In this document: piece after piece, positions 61,301-64,000 of the stretch
How positions within the stretch are numbered: the first letter of the stretch is position 1
Layout: each line of letters opens with the position of its first letter
From: Actinokineospora iranica
GTDB lineage: Bacteria; Actinomycetota; Actinomycetes; Mycobacteriales; Pseudonocardiaceae
Direction: 5' to 3'
DNA length: 64,000 bases
NCBI RefSeq assembly: GCF_900101685.1
Contig: NZ_FMZZ01000004.1
Span: 256,511-320,510 of the forward strand
The notes under the pieces: model-generated
The model's database searches: none
The model's input: the letters and a program-made list of their open reading frames with translations, nothing else
Told to the model about the DNA's origin: nothing
Program-made: the position numbers and the translations under genes

Positions 61301-62149
61301 GTAAGCGGCTACGACATAGTCGAAGAAGGCTTTGTCGATGTTGTTGAAACCAGCGCGGTTCGCCGAGACGAAGCCTTCGCTGACGAACGCGCCTGCCAGG
61401 ATCGCGGCGGCGTAGTCCTTGACCGGCGGCAGGTCGGTCTCGTCCTGCGGGGTGCGCTGCATGACGACGCGGTCGCCGGGCTGGATCTCCTCCAGCAGCT
61501 TCCACAGCAGGGTCGGCACCCCGAGCACCGACACCAGGCACAGGACCGGGTGGTTGTGGGTGCCGGTCAGGGCGTAGCCCTCGCGGGTGGTGAGCGTCAG
61601 CGTCGGGTGTTCGCCGGAGTGGAACAGGCGGTCGGCGCGAACCGGGTTGCCGTTGCGGTCGAGGACCTTGAGGTCGATCGGATTGTCCGAGTTCGGCGCC
61701 GCGTCGGGCACGATGTCGCCGATGCGCACACTCGTCCCATCGTGCATACGCACACGGGTTTCTGCATCAATACAGTAACGCATGGCGGCAGCCGGATCGT
61801 TGCCCGGGGAGCCGAAGTTGCCCTGGCCGTCGACCAGGGGGTAGCGCATGGACCACGGTTGGGCGAGGCGCACCAGGGTGTCGTAAATCGAGCTGTCGCC
61901 GTGGGGGTGGTAGTTGCCCATGACGTCGCCGACGACGCGGGAGCACTTGACGTAGCTGCGGTCGGGGCGCAGGCCGGTGTCGAACATCGAGTACAGGACC
62001 CGGCGGTGGACGGGCTTGAGGCCGTCGCGGACGTCGGGGAGCGCGCGGCTGACGATCACGCTCATCGCGTAGTCGATGTAGGAGTTCTGCATCTCCTGCT
62101 GGATGTCAGCGGGTTCGATGCGGTCGCCGGGCGGCAGGGTTTCGGTCAC
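58358..62149 (-). CDS. gyrA: DNA gyrase subunit A containing an intein
   Basis: A 1263-residue precursor. The host gyrase A (about 842 residues after splicing) has the breakage-reunion domain ([33 protein letters not shown], catalytic Tyr125 in AMRY) and the six-bladed C-terminal domain with the GyrA box QRGGKG. GyrA nicks and rejoins DNA with GyrB to introduce negative supercoils. A 421-residue intein begins right after Tyr125, so splicing is essential for activity. It lies 54 bases downstream of gyrB. Confidence 0.96.
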   Translation of the reverse strand: MTETLPPGDRIEPADIQQEMQNSYIDYAMSVIVSRALPDVRDGLKPVHRRVLYSMFDTGLRPDRSYVKCSRVVGDVMGNYHPHGDSSIYDTLVRLAQPWSMRYPLVDGQGNFGSPGNDPAAAMRYCIDAETRVRMHDGTSVRIGDIVPDAAPNSDNPIDLKVLDRNGNPVRADRLFHSGEHPTLTLTTREGYALTGTHNHPVLCLVSVLGVPTLLWKLLEEIQPGDRVVMQRTPQDETDLPPVKDYAAAILAGAFVSEGFVSANRAGFNNIDKAFFDYVVAAYDTVVGGPRYVSSRTIASGSLLHELDVHNLTSLAGSPLGEMTGVRSVDKRVPEFIWQSGTTVKRAFLSSLFTGDGSCSALPRNTVQISYSTRSTRLASEVQQLLLEFGVVSKLVRYDNGEIKVVITNRRDARLFATNVGFLQAKQDKLVAILDGVPTESRSMSSDHVPFVGDYIRANGAARWTERDWLRRHNVDRIERWETNRDEIVGRITEPGVLDVVEPLVDGRFYYAEVASVVDAGVRPVFSLRVDTEDHAFITDGFVSHNTEARLTPLAMEMLRDINEDTVDFVPNYDGKTEEPKVLPSRIPNLLVNGGSGIAVGMATNIPPHNLREVADGVVWALENWEASDDETLAALMTRIKGPDFPTNALILGTQGIEEAYRTGRGSVRMRSVVEVEEDAKGRTILVVTELPYQVNPDNLIENMAQLVRDGKLTGISEIADESNKRSGMRIVIGLKRDAVAKVVLNNLYKHTQLQHNFGVNMLALVDGVPRTLRLDQIIRHYVKHQVEVIVRRTRYRLRKAEERAHILRGYALALDALDEVIALIRRSPSADEAKTGLISLLDVDEIQATAILELQLRRLAALERQRIIDELAEIERYIAELQAILDSPERQREIIRDELMEIVDKHGDDRRTRIIPFDGEVSVEDLIAVEDVVVTITRTGYAKRTKTDLYRAQKRGGKGVQGAALKQDDIVAHFFVCSTHDWMLFFTNKGRVYRAKAYELPEANRNARGQHVANLLAFQPDEHIAQVIQIKDYAAAPYLVLATRDGLVKKSRLVDFDSNRAGGLIGINLREEDELVGAVLCSADDDLLLVSAGGQSIRFHASDEALRPMGRATSGVLGMRFNAGDELLTLGVVKEGTFVLVATDGGYAKRTPIEDYSVQGRGGKGVLTIQHDSRRGRLVGAVIVELEDELYAITSSGGVIRTTAKEVRKAGRQTKGVRLMNLGEGTTLVAIARSAEGPAEVAEVVEVTETDDGDVPAAEPTE
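60512..61774 (-). other. GyrA intein with LAGLIDADG homing endonuclease
   Basis: Residues 126-546 of the precursor. It starts with Cys (CIDAETRV), has the block B motif GTHNHPV, two DOD endonuclease motifs (LAGAFVSEG and LFTGDG), and ends in FVSHN followed by Thr. The site after AMRY and before TEARLTP is the known mycobacterial GyrA insertion point, where M. xenopi has a 198-residue mini-intein. At 421 residues this one retains the endonuclease domain. Confidence 0.95.
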
Positions 62150-62203
62150 GACCGGTTGTTCCTTCCAAACAGTGGGCGCGCGGGGCCGATCAGACGTCGC
62201 CGA

Positions 62204-64000
<1,797 letters not shown>

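Overview
The window is high-GC actinobacterial chromosome from close to the replication origin. The gene order matches the conserved gyrB-gyrA-(DUF3566)-tRNA-Ile-tRNA-Ala ... ppiA ... crgA ... trpG, pknB-pknA-pbpA-rodA-pstP-fhaB-fhaA, tRNA-Leu block of Actinobacteria. The GC content, the mycothiol-type enzymes and the full-length gyrA intein suggest a member of the Pseudonocardiaceae or a close relative. The genus cannot be fixed from the sequence alone.

Layout. 1-5.2 kb: a repeat-rich leader, a TetR regulator, a fold-type III PLP enzyme, a VAO-type FAD oxidase with a well-formed promoter/operator, and two small minus-strand genes. 5.2-7.06 kb: a low-complexity, strand-asymmetric, T-poor intergenic stretch, then tRNA-Leu(CAG). 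7.3-17.1 kb: the cell-growth signalling operon fhaA-fhaB-pstP-rodA-pbpA-pknA-pknB, closed by a 42-bp palindromic terminator. 17.1-24.7 kb: trpG, a permease, sortase E with a coupled 51-aa membrane protein, crgA, a PH-like protein, rhomboid, ppiA, a CwsA-like protein, a DUF2020 lipoprotein and DoxX, then a candidate parS site. 24.8-27.0 kb: a secreted esterase-like hydrolase and an orphan TIR-domain protein.

27.5-49.3 kb is a biosynthetic gene cluster that I do not recognise. It has a stand-alone adenylation enzyme with a lysine/beta-lysine-like specificity code, a free carrier protein, an MAO-type flavin amine oxidase, two further acyl-AMP ligases, a lysine 2,3-aminomutase-like radical SAM enzyme, a DinB-like TIGR03086 protein, two hotdog thioesterases, a free ACP, one fully reducing type I PKS module (KS-AT-DH-ER-KR-ACP), a pseudo-ketosynthase with all three catalytic residues replaced, and a carboxylic acid reductase. 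The parts suggest that lysine or beta-lysine is activated, oxidatively deaminated (probably cyclising to an imine), joined to a reduced polyketide chain and released or processed as an aldehyde, giving an alkaloid-like or aldehyde product. That pathway is inference. No transporter, regulator or phosphopantetheinyl transferase is seen in the cluster.

49.5-51.4 kb holds a large protein of unknown function. 51.57-56.72 kb is a decayed pSAM2-type integrative element in the tRNA-Ala(TGC) gene. It is bounded by a 45-bp direct repeat (att) and by 11-bp-period GGGCAC repeats inside both ends. It carries a HAD hydrolase, a GntR regulator, a Pra-like activator, small cargo proteins and only the C-terminal half of a tyrosine integrase. 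Replication, transfer and excision genes are missing. It also holds a run of DnaA-box-like sequences. 56.7-64 kb returns to the core: tRNA-Ala, a DLW-39 peptide, tRNA-Ile, a DUF3566 protein, gyrA interrupted by a 421-aa homing-endonuclease intein directly after the catalytic tyrosine, and the 5'-truncated gyrB that runs off the right edge.
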